Source: Inia geoffrensis
Lineage: Eukaryota > Chordata > Mammalia > Artiodactyla > Iniidae
Direction: 5' to 3'
DNA length: 64,000 nt
Assembly (NCBI GenBank): GCA_036417435.1
Contig: CM070916.1
Location: 22,204,052 to 22,268,051 of the forward strand
Below are positions 45,650-59,150 of the stretch, in pieces. Each line of letters begins with the position of its first letter. Position 1 is the first letter of the stretch. The notes beneath the pieces are model-generated. The model made no database searches and was not told the DNA's origin. It saw nothing but the letters and a program-made list of their open reading frames with translations. The position numbers were made by a program, and so were the translations under genes.

Positions 45650-45880
45650 AGGAGCAGCAGAGAGCAATGCAACTGTAGCTTTGGAGCCAACTCCCTTGGG
45701 TCAAATTCTCTCTCTGCTGTTTTCTAACATGTGACCTTGGGCAAGTTTTAAATACCCTCTGTGCTTCAGTGTACATTTTTAAAATAGAGGTAACAACAGT
45801 AACCATTAAATGAGTTATAACACATGAAAACCACTTAGAGGGACGTTTGGCATACAGCAACTACCAAAAGTATTCACTGG
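45650..45880 (+). mobile_element. MIR SINE
   Basis: TGTAGCTTTGGAGCCAACTC, CATGTGACCTTGGGCAAGTT, CCTCTGTGCTTCAGTG and AATGAGTTATAACACATGAA follow the MIR consensus on the plus strand. Confidence 0.75.
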
Positions 45881-45929
45881 CATCAGTACCCTAAAACATA
45901 GAGGCTACAGCATCTTATGGATACAGATA

Positions 45930-46120
45930 CTACGCTGGGTACTTAACAAACATCATCTCATCTTACCCTTGTAAAGCCCTGTGAGTTGCCCATTCTTATT
46001 CTAATTTTATAGAAGAGAGAATGAGGCTTAAAGATATTAGTGACTTGTTCAAGGTCACACAACCAAGTAATTTGGAGGAGTGGAATCCAGTTGCTCACAT
46101 TCTGAACCGAGGGCTTTGAG
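45930..46120 (-). mobile_element. MIR SINE, antisense
   Basis: CAAACATCATCTCATCTTAC, TTATAGAAGAGAGAATGAGG, TTGTTCAAGGTCACACAACC and AAGTAATTTGGAGGAGTGGA are the reverse complement of MIR. It faces the MIR at 45650-45880, and the two copies differ enough to be independent insertions. Confidence 0.75.
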
Positions 46121-48124
46121 AGCACAGACAATGGAGCAGCAGGTGTTTTCTTTGGAATTTGCAAACTACTTTTTGGAGGTGGGTCAGCTGGTTTGGAGAC
46201 AAACTCAAGCTTGCATTAGCTGGAGTAAAAAAAAGCTGAGAATTTCATTCCCGGCTGAAGGAATAGCAGGGTAGGGATATTAATCCATGGAAAAATTTGG
46301 CAGTCTTAGTAACAAGAGAACAGTTCCGTTACTTGCGTGATGAAAAAGAGGGTATGAAAGTTGTGGTGGCAAATCACAAAAGAGAGTGTTTCCGTGAAAA
46401 GTTACAAAATCATCTGATCCCAACTTCAGTGAAATTAATGGGGCCCAACTCTGAACCTGCTATAGGACCAAGTTTTTTTTCATTTATCTCTAGGTAGGCT
46501 GTTCACACGAGTGTTTACAGATTAAGCAGTAGTATATTTTCAGTTGATGGTGACTCGACCTCAGCAAGGGATTTAAACAAAGGCTGAACCCCTAGCTCAC
46601 TCCACATTACGAGGTACCAGATTCTCCAAAGGGTGAACCAAAGGATTCCTGTTATCTGAAGACAAACTGAAAGACTGACAATGACTTGAGAACCTAGTAC
46701 AGCAAAGAATGCACATGCTTACCACAGAATGATTAAAAAAAAAAAAAAAAAAAAAAGAACATATACTGCTTACAATTGCAGTTACATTCATTTTACACCG
46801 CAAATATCATTAGGTTGACCTCTGATTTGTTGCTTTCGTACCTGCAGTTGGCCTTAAGGCATTTGGCTTTCCCATTTTCACAAACCTAATTTAGTAGTTT
46901 AAGTGGATATGCTAAACATTTTACTTGCTTTCTATTATTTTTTGGCTGGCTACCGTCACATAATGGAGGTATTATTGATTTTCTTCCATGTTAATTTCTC
47001 CTACCACATGCTATGGCAGGCCACTACCCTTAGCGTCTTTTCAGGTAGTTTTCCTTATATGGATCTACCTCCTAAACCATTCAGCATAGCCCATAGTCTT
47101 TTCGTTCTTTCTTTTTTTTTTTTTTTTTTAAACAACTCATTTACCAGGCTTTCCTGCATGTCACTTTCTGAAGTAGATTTTATATTTTATATTTTTGCAT
47201 TTCTCCTTTTCCTCCTTTACTGTTGAATAATATAGTTGTGAATTAACAGTAAAATATTTGTAATACGCATAGCTTGATTGTGTGCACACACATGAATGGG
47301 GGCCCAAGTTAAATCGGGAGGTGGCATCAGGTTTTTTTCTAATTAGAATTCTGGAAACGCATGGGGATAGGTGTCTTTTCCTTCCACCCTAAATGGATTA
47401 TTTTACAGTTGGAGATAATGTAGTCAGTTAACACCAAACAAATGTGCCGTAACATACACAGAGCTCTTCAAAGATAATACATTGGTATTTTTAAAACGTT
47501 GTTTCCACAAGTGCTATGAGTTATATATGAATATCAAGGAGAAAAGACAGTAGCAACTACCTGGTAATCATCTGTGCTCTTATGGAGCTAAACACCATCT
47601 GGTGCACATTCTTAATATTTCCTCCTTAAACACCTTAATAAGCTGTACCATTGACACAACATATGTCTCTCTTAGATGGTAATAACTGTGTAGAAAAAGG
47701 AAAAAAACAAAACCAAACTGACACGTATACCAACAAGGCATGCTAAAATTGCATTTGTGCCATTGCGTGGATAATTCACTTTGACTCTGCAGCATTTCAG
47801 TTGCTGGTATTTGAACATAAGTTAGAACATAAGTTGTAACACAGTCTGTTACAATATGGATTTAAGTTTAATACCTACCACATCATGTCTGCCAAAACCT
47901 AACCACCAGAGAAATTGTGAAGTTGAATAAATGATTATATTGTTAAAATTATATTGATTTGGTCTCAACAACATACATTTCATGAATTTCTGGGGTATTT
48001 TTAATATTTTTTAAAGTGATCTTTTTTGGAGAAATACTTTAGTTGATTGCTTTTTTATTTTCAAACAAAACCACAAAAATATTTACTAGATCCTTTCCCA
48101 AATTAGATTGTGAGTTTCACAAGA
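46121..48124. other. Unassigned non-coding stretch with poly-A and poly-T runs
   Basis: There is no gene. A run of 23 A's lies at 46734-46756 and a T run at about 47110-47129, neither with a recognisable retroelement body. The frame at 46903-47226 (107 codons) runs through the T run and has no recognisable domain. Confidence 0.4.
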
Positions 48125-48195
48125 GAGGAACCCTGAATAATGCCTAGCACACAGTAGGTGCTCAATAGAAATTGATTTAATGAATGAATGTATAA
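48125..48195 (+). mobile_element. L2/MIR-type tail fragment
   Basis: TAATGCCTAGCACACAGTAG and GTGCTCAATAGAAATTGATT followed by GAATGAATG is the common L2-type 3' tail. Confidence 0.6.
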
Positions 48196-49659
48196 ATCTC
48201 TATCCTAATATCTCAATTAATCAATATCACTTTTTTCTTCTATTTTTGTGTGTTTCATGTTATCAGCCTCAAATTATCAGTGCCACGAATAAGCATGATG
48301 AGTATTTAATATAGCCTCAATCATTCTTTCATTAATTGAACAACGACTGGGTTTCTACTCTTGGTCAAGTATTGTGCTCACTGCTGGCGGGAGAAAAAAA
48401 AGACTCTCTCCTCCCCTATCCCATCCCCAAGTAGCAAAATTACCATGTAGAATTGGGATCAAAACAAATAGTGACAGAAATCCACTCAATAATTTTAACT
48501 GCAGTGTTTCCCAAAGACAGAATGTGTCTTAAATGTCACCTTTTCTTAGTCACTCTCTCAACCACTCTACCGGCACATCAGGCAGCAAGAATTATATACG
48601 CTTGCCAATTAGGAGCTGATAAAATTAAGATTAAAATGTCATGCTACTTCGATTGGCGTTTCTTCCATAAAAGGATTGTGAAAGAAAATTAAAATAGTTG
48701 AGTAGCAATAACTTATGAAGTTTAAAATTAAAAACCAAAGTTGAACTTAATTAATTAGTAACAGACAGTACACTAGTTGGACATAAGGTGTAACCCAGAA
48801 GAATTTCTGACCCAGAAAGTGAGAAATCACTCAAAAAGTCAGCAGGTCGACATAGCAAGATAATAGACACAAGTAAGAGCCTAAATATCTTAGAAACATT
48901 CGGGAAATGCTGTTATTCTCTTTATTCTTACAAAGAATAAAAGCTATCTGAAAAATGAAAGTAGCCAGCTTTGAATCCTCAACGTGAATAAGGACTGAAA
49001 TATGGGCACCTGCAAAAGATAACAATGCACAGTAAAAGATATTAGGAGGTGAATTTTAGGAGATGGATATACTAAAATAAAGCACTCTGTGCTCAATACC
49101 ACACTTTAATACCAAATGGCTCCCATGATTCCCAATGTCACATCTGTTTTAAAAGCACCGTGTGAACAGATGGAATGCTGCTAGAGTCAAATCTGCAGGT
49201 ATGTGTTGAAAAAAATGGGAAACAATTGCACAAAGTAAGACACAAGAATTCAGAATCCTAACATCGCAAGTCATTTCCCACCATGCAGAGTAAACGCTTA
49301 AAAAGTATGCTTTCGTTTCAAATGAAAAAGTTCAGTTAATTGCAAAGCTGGCTTACATCCCATGCCCTAAGGTGCCAGGCCAAGTTATGAAACTGACTCA
49401 GGTTCTCAGTTTAATTCTTTTTCTCTCTTTATAGTAAACCCCAGGATTTGGACCCTAGAGAGAGAGGCACTTTCAGATGACAGAGGGTGGGATTAGCAGA
49501 ATGGCTCATTTCATCCAACAGTGACATCTGCTGTCCATTCACTAGATTTATCAAGGCTGCCACGTTAACAGGTAACCTGAGGGGCTGGGGATAATTTTGC
49601 ACTTATGCAGGTAATAAAGTCAAGCGTATAACACAGGGAAGTACTCAGAAATGAGGACC
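48196..49659. other. Unassigned non-coding stretch
   Basis: There is no gene. An eroded L2-like phrase lies at 48315-48400. Nothing else is named. Confidence 0.4.

Positions 49660-49686
<27 letters not shown>
49660..49686. repeat. A27 homopolymer
   Basis: An uninterrupted run of A following GAGGACC. No SINE or LINE body is recognised upstream. Confidence 0.95.
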
Positions 49687-49690
<4 letters not shown>

Positions 49691-52600
49691 CTGAAGATAC
49701 TGGGCCTCGGTACTTCCTTGCAAAAGAATGTAGGTTATTTTTAACTGATTATTTTTTGAAATTGTTTTTCTAAATTTTAAAAAAATTTTATATATAGCTA
49801 TGTTAAAAAATAAAACCTAAAACGGATAAACTAAATTTTCCTAAAACTGGTAGACGTAGAAGCATATGGAGCAATGGTAAGTTTCAATATTACATTTCTA
49901 TCATTTAAACATGTGCAAAGATTTGTACACTTCAACGGCGGCAGCTGAGTCATCTCACTTCTCCCAGAAACGAGAAGAGAAAAAACTAAAACAAAAATAA
50001 AAACTATAAACTTTATTTTCAGAAAGTGCATAAAACAAAGAAAGACCCTCTAACTCCAAATCATACAACATGTTGTCACAAACCGTACTGAACTGAGTAA
50101 GAAATACCCAAGGGAAATGAAGCTTCAGTAGAAGAAAGAATTGAGAGGACGGGAGCAGCTAATGGTGGTAGATCACTAGAAATCCACAAGCAAGTATATG
50201 AACCCAGAGGAGAAGCCCCAGCCAGAGACAGAAATGCTAGAGCAGAATTAAGAACTAATAGGACCGAGTCCTCAGGGAAGTGGACAGAGAATACTGAACA
50301 ATGTTCAGTGGAACTCAGGGTTGGAAAACCTCGGGAAACACCTACAGAATATAACTTCTAACACTGAATGAATATTCTGGAAGGCAAGGGTTGTTTACTT
50401 GCAGCAGGGCAGTGGGAAACAGGAGAGAATAAGCCTACAGATGCAAAGTGTCCCAGACCAGTCTGGGTTCTGGGAACCAGAACAGCCGTGGACCTATAAT
50501 ATCTCAAACCGTGAGGCAATAGTTTATCATTATAGTAAATTATGAGAGGTCCCTTGAGCTACAATGCTTGCACAATTCTATAACCTCTTTCCCACTTCCT
50601 ACAAGAAACTCCTGTTGTGAGCTAGTCAAGAAAATTCAATATTCCCATATGAGAAACACTAAAGGACTTTGCTTAGCTTCCATAAAAGATACTACAAGAA
50701 CAAAGATGAGCAGGAACACATCAACTCTTTTAATCATCAGAAACGCTGTTATGAAACAGAAGAAAAATGTAATGAACATTTGTACAGGACAACGTAAAGT
50801 TTAACAACTTAAAATACATAAAGGGACCATGAGATGACATACAAGTTCTAGGGGAAGAGATGGCCAGAGAGTGAAATTGAAACTGGCAGGATTCATGAAA
50901 GAAATGGGATTAAAAGTAGAAATCATTTTAGAAGAGAATAATACAAAGAAAACAAGAAAGATTTGTCTGCAAAGAAAGTAAGAACCATAAAGAGGAGAAA
51001 TGAGAGAAGAAAACAAAATATTGAATAAACCCTCTCCTCTCTCTAAAGAAACAGAAATATAGAAAATAAAACAGAATTAGAAAAAATATACATTATGTTA
51101 GGCCAAGGTAAACCATATAGGTATACTTATCCATATTATATATATTATCAGAAGGCTCAAATCCAAGATAAACCCTTGTATAATAATTGAACTTTAATGA
51201 TTAAGAAAGCATTATTTGGAAGGTTAAGTACAAAGGTCAAGACGTTTCTTAAGAAAGGAAAACCGATGGGGAATCAGAGTTTTCCACCGCAACAAGTTGA
51301 CACCAGAATATGGGAGGCAGTATCTACAAAATAATCAAGAAGAGAATGAAGCCAATGGCTTTATCTTTATCCTCCCAAGATATCCATCACCTATAAAGTC
51401 TACAGTTAGGAACACCCACAGATTCAGGCAAGTAAAATCTTTTTGAGAAATTTACTAGAGGTCAAACTTCAGTCAACCCAGTGCTGATTAGGAGAACTAC
51501 TATCATTAAGACTAGCAGTGAGCATCCAATACATTCAGCTGTAGATTTAAGGGGAAAATGGCATGGAAAATGTGAAAACACATTTTTATTGACAGTTCTG
51601 ACAATGTACAAAATCCAACCATAAAAATTCAGAGGAGGGAGTGAGTACAAGATGTAGAAAGCAGAATTAGCTCCCTGGTCATCTCATATGTTACAGCTGA
51701 GAGTAACAGAATATTTTTAAGGCTCACAATTCACCTACAATAATATAAACATATTAAAATTACAAGGCAAATATTAATAAATGCCCAATTACAGAAACTG
51801 AATAGCACAGGAGGAGTAGAGAAATTAGAAATAGCACCTAGTCCAATTTTATTGCCACTCACAGTATAGAGCCATTAGATATTGTATAAAGAAATGGGAA
51901 GAAATTTAAATACAGGTAAAATTTTCAAAATAATGACTATAAAAATATATCTGTGCTGTCAACAAAAATAAATGATCATTTACTTTTAAAAATTCTAATA
52001 ATATGAATTAGAAAGCAGTACTCCATTTGATGATACAAGAAATATCCCTTTAAAAAAAGAGATCCAAAAGTGTCTTTAAAAAGAGTTAATACAAACAAGG
52101 CAAACGCAAACAAATAAATTAATCAGTTTATTTTTACACCATTTTTTTTTTTTTGGCTTATGTTTTTATTCCCTTTTAAAATTTGGTTAAGATATTTAAA
52201 AATCTCTTCTTTGATGTTCTTTTTCTGATCATTTTAACTTTAGGGTTCTAACTCTGTTTCTTGTTTTTTTTCCTGTTTCTCATAATATCTATTTTCCTGG
52301 ATTGTTTTGCTGTTGTTGATTTTGTTTTATTCTCTTTTCTGATTGACAGAAAAACAACAGGAAACTCGTACCAGTGCAGGTTGCCTCTCTATATTTTGAC
52401 AATATTTCATAATCCTCCCACTTTTGTTTACTTTTCAGATAACTCAATTAGTTGTTTATTGTAGTTTTTCAAGTTTTCAGTTGCAATCAATGTGAAAGAT
52501 GGGCTATAGAGAGCTTACCCTGGCACAGAGGACCAGAAATCCACCTCATCTTCTTAAAAGAAGTTATTTCCCATTTGTAACTTGTAGGAAGGAATGTAGA

Positions 52601-53300
52601 TTCGGAGACATGAATTTTCCACGACATGGAAAAATCATTTAACAGCATAAGGTTCTATTTCAGCTAATACAGAAGAGAGATGGTTGAGAGAACAAGAAAG
52701 CTGACAGTAAAGAACTCACATGGAAAAGCATCTCAACAGATAATATAATCCATCCTACTTCCAAGAGGGGAAATTTGGTATTAGTGAAACTTCAAACACG
52801 TATCACTTTCACCTCAGTTAATCCACAAAATTTGAGTCAGCAACATCTTGTGATCAACCATATAAAAAGTAGTTGATAGATGAAATGCCATTAACAGAAT
52901 GAGGAGTTATCCATTACTCAGTAAAACTTCATCCATCACCCATATACCAAACTCTATCTTACACTAAGCACACACACCACGTTGAAAACTGTCAACTTCT
53001 GATGATCTAGAAACTTTTCTTCCATGACCATTTGATTACATTCAGAGAAAGAATACAGAAAGTTCATGGATGGGCAGTAAAAAAAGGCTGTAGTGACACA
53101 ATAATATATATAATAAATAGCAAAATAATAACTTTCATTACATACGATAACACTCATTTTCCTGACATAATCTGATATTAAGGTATTCTGTTAAGCAAGT
53201 TTTATATATGATTTTATAATCTCATACCAGATTGCACGTTTTCAAATGAAACAAATCAAAGAGAACAAAAGAATCTTATGCAGAAATTGACTGAAATCAT
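49687..53300. other. AT-rich stretch with possible old L1 remnants
   Basis: There is no gene. Parts of 50560-51720 are A-rich on the plus strand and resemble an extremely eroded L1/HAL1, but I found no diagnostic phrase. A T-rich patch lies at 52142-52155. Short frames on both strands are unconvincing. Confidence 0.35.
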
Positions 53301-55624
53301 GGTCTCTAGTTCAATATTACAAACATGTGTAATTATTACAGACATACAGATGAATGGCAATTGAAGCATATCAGAAAATAGACATTCCTGAATACAGGTG
53401 TACAATACAATTAATTATTCTCAAATGGAAACCAGAGCTTCTATTTATTCCCTATTAATAAATAATGATTATTAGTTATGCAACTGGCTGCTTTTAATGT
53501 CCCCATTAAGAACTTAACACATTTTTTGCTAGAGATGTCTTTGGATGGCTCATGTAAGTTTGTTAATGTAGAATTATCCACTGCAGCTAGAGCTTTATAG
53601 AAGATGCTGATTTATTCAGTGCCTACAATTCAGATGCATAAGACTTGAGCAGAAATTCACCATGAAGCAATCCATTGTTTTCTCTTCAAATGTATATCAT
53701 GCATCCACATATATACATACAAAAAGTTAAGAGTGATGAAAATCTTTAGTAAAATAAAATATAAAGACTATAATGAAGAATTACAAATATATATGCACAT
53801 ATACATGTATATATGCAGCCAACAAGTTTTCCAACAACCATACATTTTTTTCAAAACTTTCTACCTCAAGTAAATGGGAATTTTCATTTCTGTAATATAC
53901 TGCATATTAAAAATGAACTGTGTTTTTATTGATTTTGAAACCAACACTTCCAAGTATGAAAGTAATAGCTTTTTGATTGATTCAGTCAGGATGAGTTGGA
54001 CGTTGAGAAGAAAGGGAGAATTAATCAGAAAGGGTTGATACAGGACCTATTCATAGTATAGATTTCCATTTTTTGTGTCATTGCTCTCTTGTTCTAGACC
54101 TGACGGACTATTTGCACCAGTTTAAATGACAAATTGACTATGATGAGAGAAGTAGCAAGTCAGGATATATCAGAATTAAGTCTATTTTGAAATTAGAGGT
54201 AGAGACCAAAATTTAGAATAATAATCACAGTATTCTGAGTAGAAAAACGGTGCTTTTTGAAAAAGTCAGGTACACGCTTAAATCAATCCTCATAGAAAAG
54301 AATAAGTCAAAACATTCCTAGATGAGATTAAGAATATTACTTTGCCTTGCTTTACCGAAGAGATGTTCTAGAAAATATGCATGCAAACCACATCTGGAAT
54401 CAATCAAATTACAGATGGATACTACTCTCTAGCTTTAACAGTGAAATTTATTTCATTTTCTTTATTCACGTGGTTCAGGAAAGATATGTCAAGTTCCCCC
54501 TCGGAGCCAGGCACCAGACTCTAGACAGAAACCTGGATAAAACACGATCCCTCCCCACTCACTGAAATCTGAGCCAACTCAAGAATTCCATTGTGGCTGC
54601 ACTCATGCTTCTGAGGCACCAATATCAAGGAGTAAGGTTCTCAGTCCACCTAGGAGGGCACAGGGAATAGACTGTTGTTCAGAAATGCCAAACAGACTGA
54701 GCTGAGAGAGGATCTAGGACCTAATCTTGAGGGAAATTAACAAAACCAGGAAGACTCAACTGCTTGGCTGGGAAGGAGAAGATAGAGACAGGGTGGTAAC
54801 TGAAGGGATCTAAATGGTGAGGGAGGACTGGATGTAAGGCTTTGAGAGACTTTACTATGTAAAAAATAAAAAAAAAAAGAAGCCCAGTATAGAAAAATGT
54901 TGATGACAAGAAACAGTTAATGTGTAAGGCCAGGTCTATGTGGAGGTGGATGAACTGACCTCAGACAAAAGGAGAGGCTCATTTAGTGCTCAAACCCCAG
55001 AGAGGGTATGTCAGGTAGGAATAAAAGGGACACTGAAATTGAACATTTTGCCAAGAGTTCCTGAATGACATGCTATGGCATCTAGGCTGGAAAGATAAAC
55101 ACAACAGGAGGCCACACAAGCATATTGGGCCAAAAATCAATGTAGTGGAACCAACAGGGTGAAAGAGCTTAGAAAGGAAAGAGAGGTTTTGCATTTCTGA
55201 TTTCACGGGTAGAGTATTTCTAGCTTCTTTATCTCATGTGTCCTATAAATCACTAATGCCCGTCAGTCCCACCTTCATTTACTCCTTTTTCAGCTCCAGT
55301 GGTAAAGCCTTGGTAGCCTTAGGCTTCCGCTGGAGCCTTTGAAAGAGCCTCGGTCTCCAATCCCACTTCCCCTCAAACCAAGAGATCCTTTCAAATCCCA
55401 GAGCAAACTTTCTAAGGTATAAATCTAATGAGGTCATTTGCTCGATTAAATCCATGTTAAAAGTAACTAACATGAACAATTTGCTCTATGCCAGGCACAA
55501 TGAAAAACAGCTAACTCAGAGACTGCTTAGAGAATTAAAAGAGTTAATATTGGTAACACGGGTAGCAGTGTCTGGCACACAGATTCACTCAGTATTATGT
55601 GTGATAGAAAGAGAATTCAGACAT
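53301..55624. other. Mostly unassigned stretch with weak L2-like pieces
   Basis: There is no gene. L2-like antisense phrases may occur at 54690-54860 and an L2-like sense phrase at 55250-55450. None is strong. The part at 53430-53660 is repeat-poor. Confidence 0.35.
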
Positions 55625-55688
55625 CTGAGTTCTAGCCTTAGCTATGTTTTAGCCTTAGCTATGTTCTGAGTTCTGGCCTTGGCTATGT
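55625..55688. repeat. Three-copy tandem repeat with core AGCCTTAGCTATGT
   Basis: TCTAGCCTTAGCTATGT, TTTAGCCTTAGCTATGT and TCTGGCCTTGGCTATGT follow one another, the outer two preceded by CTGAGT. A 23 bp unit has been copied and one copy shortened. Confidence 0.85.
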
Positions 55689-55914
55689 CATAAATTGCTC
55701 AGCACTCTCAGGACAAGTCAAATATTGTCTCTGAATCTTGGTATCTTCATATTTAGAGAGTTAAATTATTTCTAACATAGCTTCCAGTTTGTAAATGCTG
55801 TGATTTCTTAATTTGCTGTCAGTTATATGTAGATAAAATGCCATAGCAGGTTAGTCTGCATAAAAGATGAACATGGAGAAATTTCTCCTGTACAAGACAG
55901 CATTCCTTAATAGA

Positions 55915-56530
55915 ATTTTTTAACTTTCTGTATTGAAATAATTATATTTATAGAAAAATTGCAATGATATACAGAGAGTTCCCATATGCACAGGCTTCTC
56001 CTGATGTTAACACTTTACACAATCACAGTTTGCCCAGAATTTATCATTAGTATAAAACTACTGACTAAACTACAGACTTACTCAAATTTCACCATTTGTT
56101 TCTCTAAAGTCCTTTAACTATCTAGGATTTAACCCAAATCTAGGCGAGTACATTTCATTTAGTCTTTGTACCTTCTGGGGCCTCCTATAATCCTTGACAA
56201 TTTCTCAGTCTTTCCTTTTTTTTTTTGTTGTTGTTGTTGTTATGATCGCGACAGTTTTGATGAATAATAGATATTTGGTAGAATTTCCTTCAATTTGAGT
56301 TTGTGTGAGTCATTTCATAATTAGACTGGAATTACGGGTTTAGGTGAAGAGTAATCCAGAGGTGAAGTGCCTTTCTCATTGTACCATATCAGGGGGTACT
56401 GATAACATGACTTATCACTGGTGCTATTCACCCTGATCACTTAATCAAAGTAGTACCTACCAGGTTGCTCTACTGTAATGTACCGTCTTTCCATTTTTAT
56501 TGTTTGAAGCAAGTCACTAAGTCCTGCTGT
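55915..56530 (-). mobile_element. Old L1M 3' UTR-like block, antisense
   Basis: The block carries GAGAGTTCCCATATGCACAG, CTAAACTACAGACTTACTCA, TCCTTGACAATTTCTCAGTC, ATTAGACTGGAATTACGGGT, CATATCAGGGGGTACTGATA, CATGACTTATCACTGGTG and GCAAGTCACTAAGTCCTGC. This set is a common interspersed repeat that I associate with the 3' UTR of old L1M elements read backwards. A T11 run and a (GTT)5 run at 56216-56241 interrupt it. Confidence 0.6.
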
Positions 56531-58739
56531 AAAATATTTTTCTATCATTCAATGAATAATGACAGAGATATTTATTGATAGGCATCATCAGAAAGGCAAG
56601 AACAAAAAGCAACTGTTTTTCTAATAGTTATTTTTTTAGCTAACTCCTAAAATATTGTAACGCCTAAGTAATGACAATAGTTATTTAAATAATTCGAAGA
56701 ATTCAACTGCTACAGGTACTATATTTGTGTGTATTTATAGTGAATCAAAAACTGAGTACAATGATATTCTTTTTCACTGTTATTTTGAACAGTGACAATT
56801 TTCAATGCAAGGACATTTTATACAATGTTTGAGTATCTTTGATTTTTTTGGTCAATGTTCAGCAACATTAAATTATTAAATTTTTATTTGAACACTATTA
56901 CATGTTTACATTAGTCAATGTTTATAGCAAACAAGTCATTAAGAGAGAAGTATTACATAAATAGATAAAATATACCATGGAAGACTTAAGTGCCTTTGTT
57001 AAAAAAAGAAATGAGTTGCTTACATCATTACTTTCTATCCCCAAACCTTCTGGCTACCAGATGCTCTTCTAACGGACCAGTAGGCGATGGTGATGACCCC
57101 TATTCTGTAAACAAGCATTACATCACTAGACTTTTAGCTGGAAGGAACTAATCTTAGTACAGATCCCTGAGCTGTGAGCTGCTGCAAATCTGGACTGAGC
57201 TAGCTCCAGAAGCCTTGAAGGACTCTCATTGTGTTTCACAGTGGTCTCAAGAATTCTCAGTCCATAAAATATCCCCCAAATAGACATCAGACATCTGGGC
57301 TATATAAGGGAGTTGTGTTATGGCTAATTACTGCTATGTCCTCACTCCCTCATACTGCAGGAGAATGGCAGGTGCTTGGACTCTGGGTTCCCCTAGACAA
57401 CACAATGCCCTAGGTCTTTCGAGTCATGGCTGTTTCCCTCCCAAATTTATCTTTCTAGTTTCCACTTATATTTCATTCTCTTGTTCAATCTAAACAAACC
57501 TATATACAATTCAGACATAAAGTCAGATATTGAACCCAGTGTTTCTGTATATCAAGTATTAGAAAATACACTTCCTCTCTCCTAAAATATCTTTTAAAAC
57601 AAGTCCAGCTATATTTTTGTAAAACCTTGTGTAGAGAAATACAGTCTGGGAAAAGTATCTGTAACCTTCACCACAAGCCACATAAGTCAACAGATCTTCA
57701 TGGCAGATCTCCAAACCCATATAAAAAATCAATATTAAGGCATTTGCCTGTGAGGATTTCAACGCTGTGCCATAGATTTTAACTTGTTTCCCCCTTTCTG
57801 AACTTGCTGTTCTGTAGAAACAGAGCTAAATCTAATCATACACTCCACATAAAAATAGATCTGTATTTTCCAAAATACTTTCAACATTTGAAAAATAAAA
57901 ATGAGTTGCACTACCTTTCTCTCTCACCAAACAAAACATGTTTATATTAATCAAAGTAAAGATATTTGAATGAAAATAACAGGAGAAAGAGGGACTCCAA
58001 AGCCAATGGAACATCTTTACTTGATGTGGTTGTCACATGACTGTTGACCTAACTGTCTGTATTTGTTAAAGGTCATAGTCATGGAAAAGTGGTGATAATA
58101 AAAAATTTGTAATTAATTTAGGGAAGATAAAATGTACTGTATTGCTTCTGTTGTGGGTATGTCTGGGTAAAAACTTGAGCAATGAATAATCCAGAATGCA
58201 TTCACATCTGCTAAAGAAAGCAATGTGTGGGGCAGTTCTCCACCACTGTGCTTAAAAGATAAGTTATCAGCAGTGTAGAAGATGGTCTCCCATGTAGTGA
58301 TTAAATCTGCATAACTTTGAGAGCCCTGGTTGTAGGCAGGAAAGAATGGACAATTGGCATGTAAATGTCAAAGCTGCCATGGAATTCATCCCTGGGCTGC
58401 TGGGTAGGTGGCTCCCAAGGCCCCATAAGGAGGGCACGCAGACTCAAGAGTAAATTGACTTCCATGATTTAAATTTGTTCTCTTCCATATATTTTCTAAG
58501 AAACTTGAGACAATTGCAGGGGAGAGAGTAGGGTACTATTTGAGATCCTGGAGCAAAGAAAGTCCTAGACTAATGAGATGAATATTTGTTTTCTATTTTC
58601 CCTAGACAATGGAACATGCTGGGTGCATCTCCTTATGTGGTGGATTGAATTCTGTAATAAGAAGACTGCATGGTTTATGAAAAATAAAAACAAATAAACA
58701 TACTTTGGCTACAAGTTTCTTTAACTTTGGCTAGATTTC
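56531..58739. other. Unassigned non-coding stretch
   Basis: I see no gene and no repeat I can name. The part at 57030-57430 is less AT-rich and contains TATATAAGGGAG at 57301, but nothing else supports a promoter or an LTR there. Confidence 0.4.
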
Positions 58740-59150
58740 TGTGGCAAAAATAATGCTTTGTGGTCATCTCAGCCTGGACACATAGTAGGACCACTTTCCC
58801 CAGCTTACTTTGCAGTTAAGTGACCACGTTGTTGAGTTTTTGTCAATGGGAAATGGGGAGAAGTGCTGTAGGTTACTCCCCAGAAGATCCCATTAAAACT
58901 TCCTGTGTGATTAAGCTCCCCCATTCTCTATCCAATAGCTGGACGGAGAGGACTCCATTAACATGGAGAAGGGAGGAACCACATGATGGAAGAACCCTGG
59001 ATCCCTGCATCACTCTTCAAGGCAAACCCCTATGGCCTACCTTTCTTGGCTATTATAGTGAGACCTAAACTTCTTATGATAAGCCACAGAGATCTGGATA
59101 TTGCTTATTAGAGTAGTTTACTTATCCTAATTAATACAATTGCTGTTATG
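58740..59150 (+). mobile_element. Unassigned ancient interspersed repeat (LTR-like end)
   Basis: CACTTTCCCCAGCTTACTTT, GTCAATGGGAAATGGGGAGA, ATGATAAGCCACAGAGATCT and a terminal TAATACAATTG resemble a common mammalian repeat whose 3' part looks like that of an MLT-type LTR. I cannot name the family with confidence. The frame at 58820-59068 runs through it and is not a gene. Confidence 0.4.

Noticed and set aside
46734..46756. A23 run as the tail of a processed retrocopy
   Set aside because: No recognisable gene or retroelement body lies upstream, and I saw no clear target duplication.
57301..57312. TATATAAGGGAG as a promoter TATA box
   Set aside because: A single AT-rich word with no supporting initiator, GC-rich flank or downstream exon.
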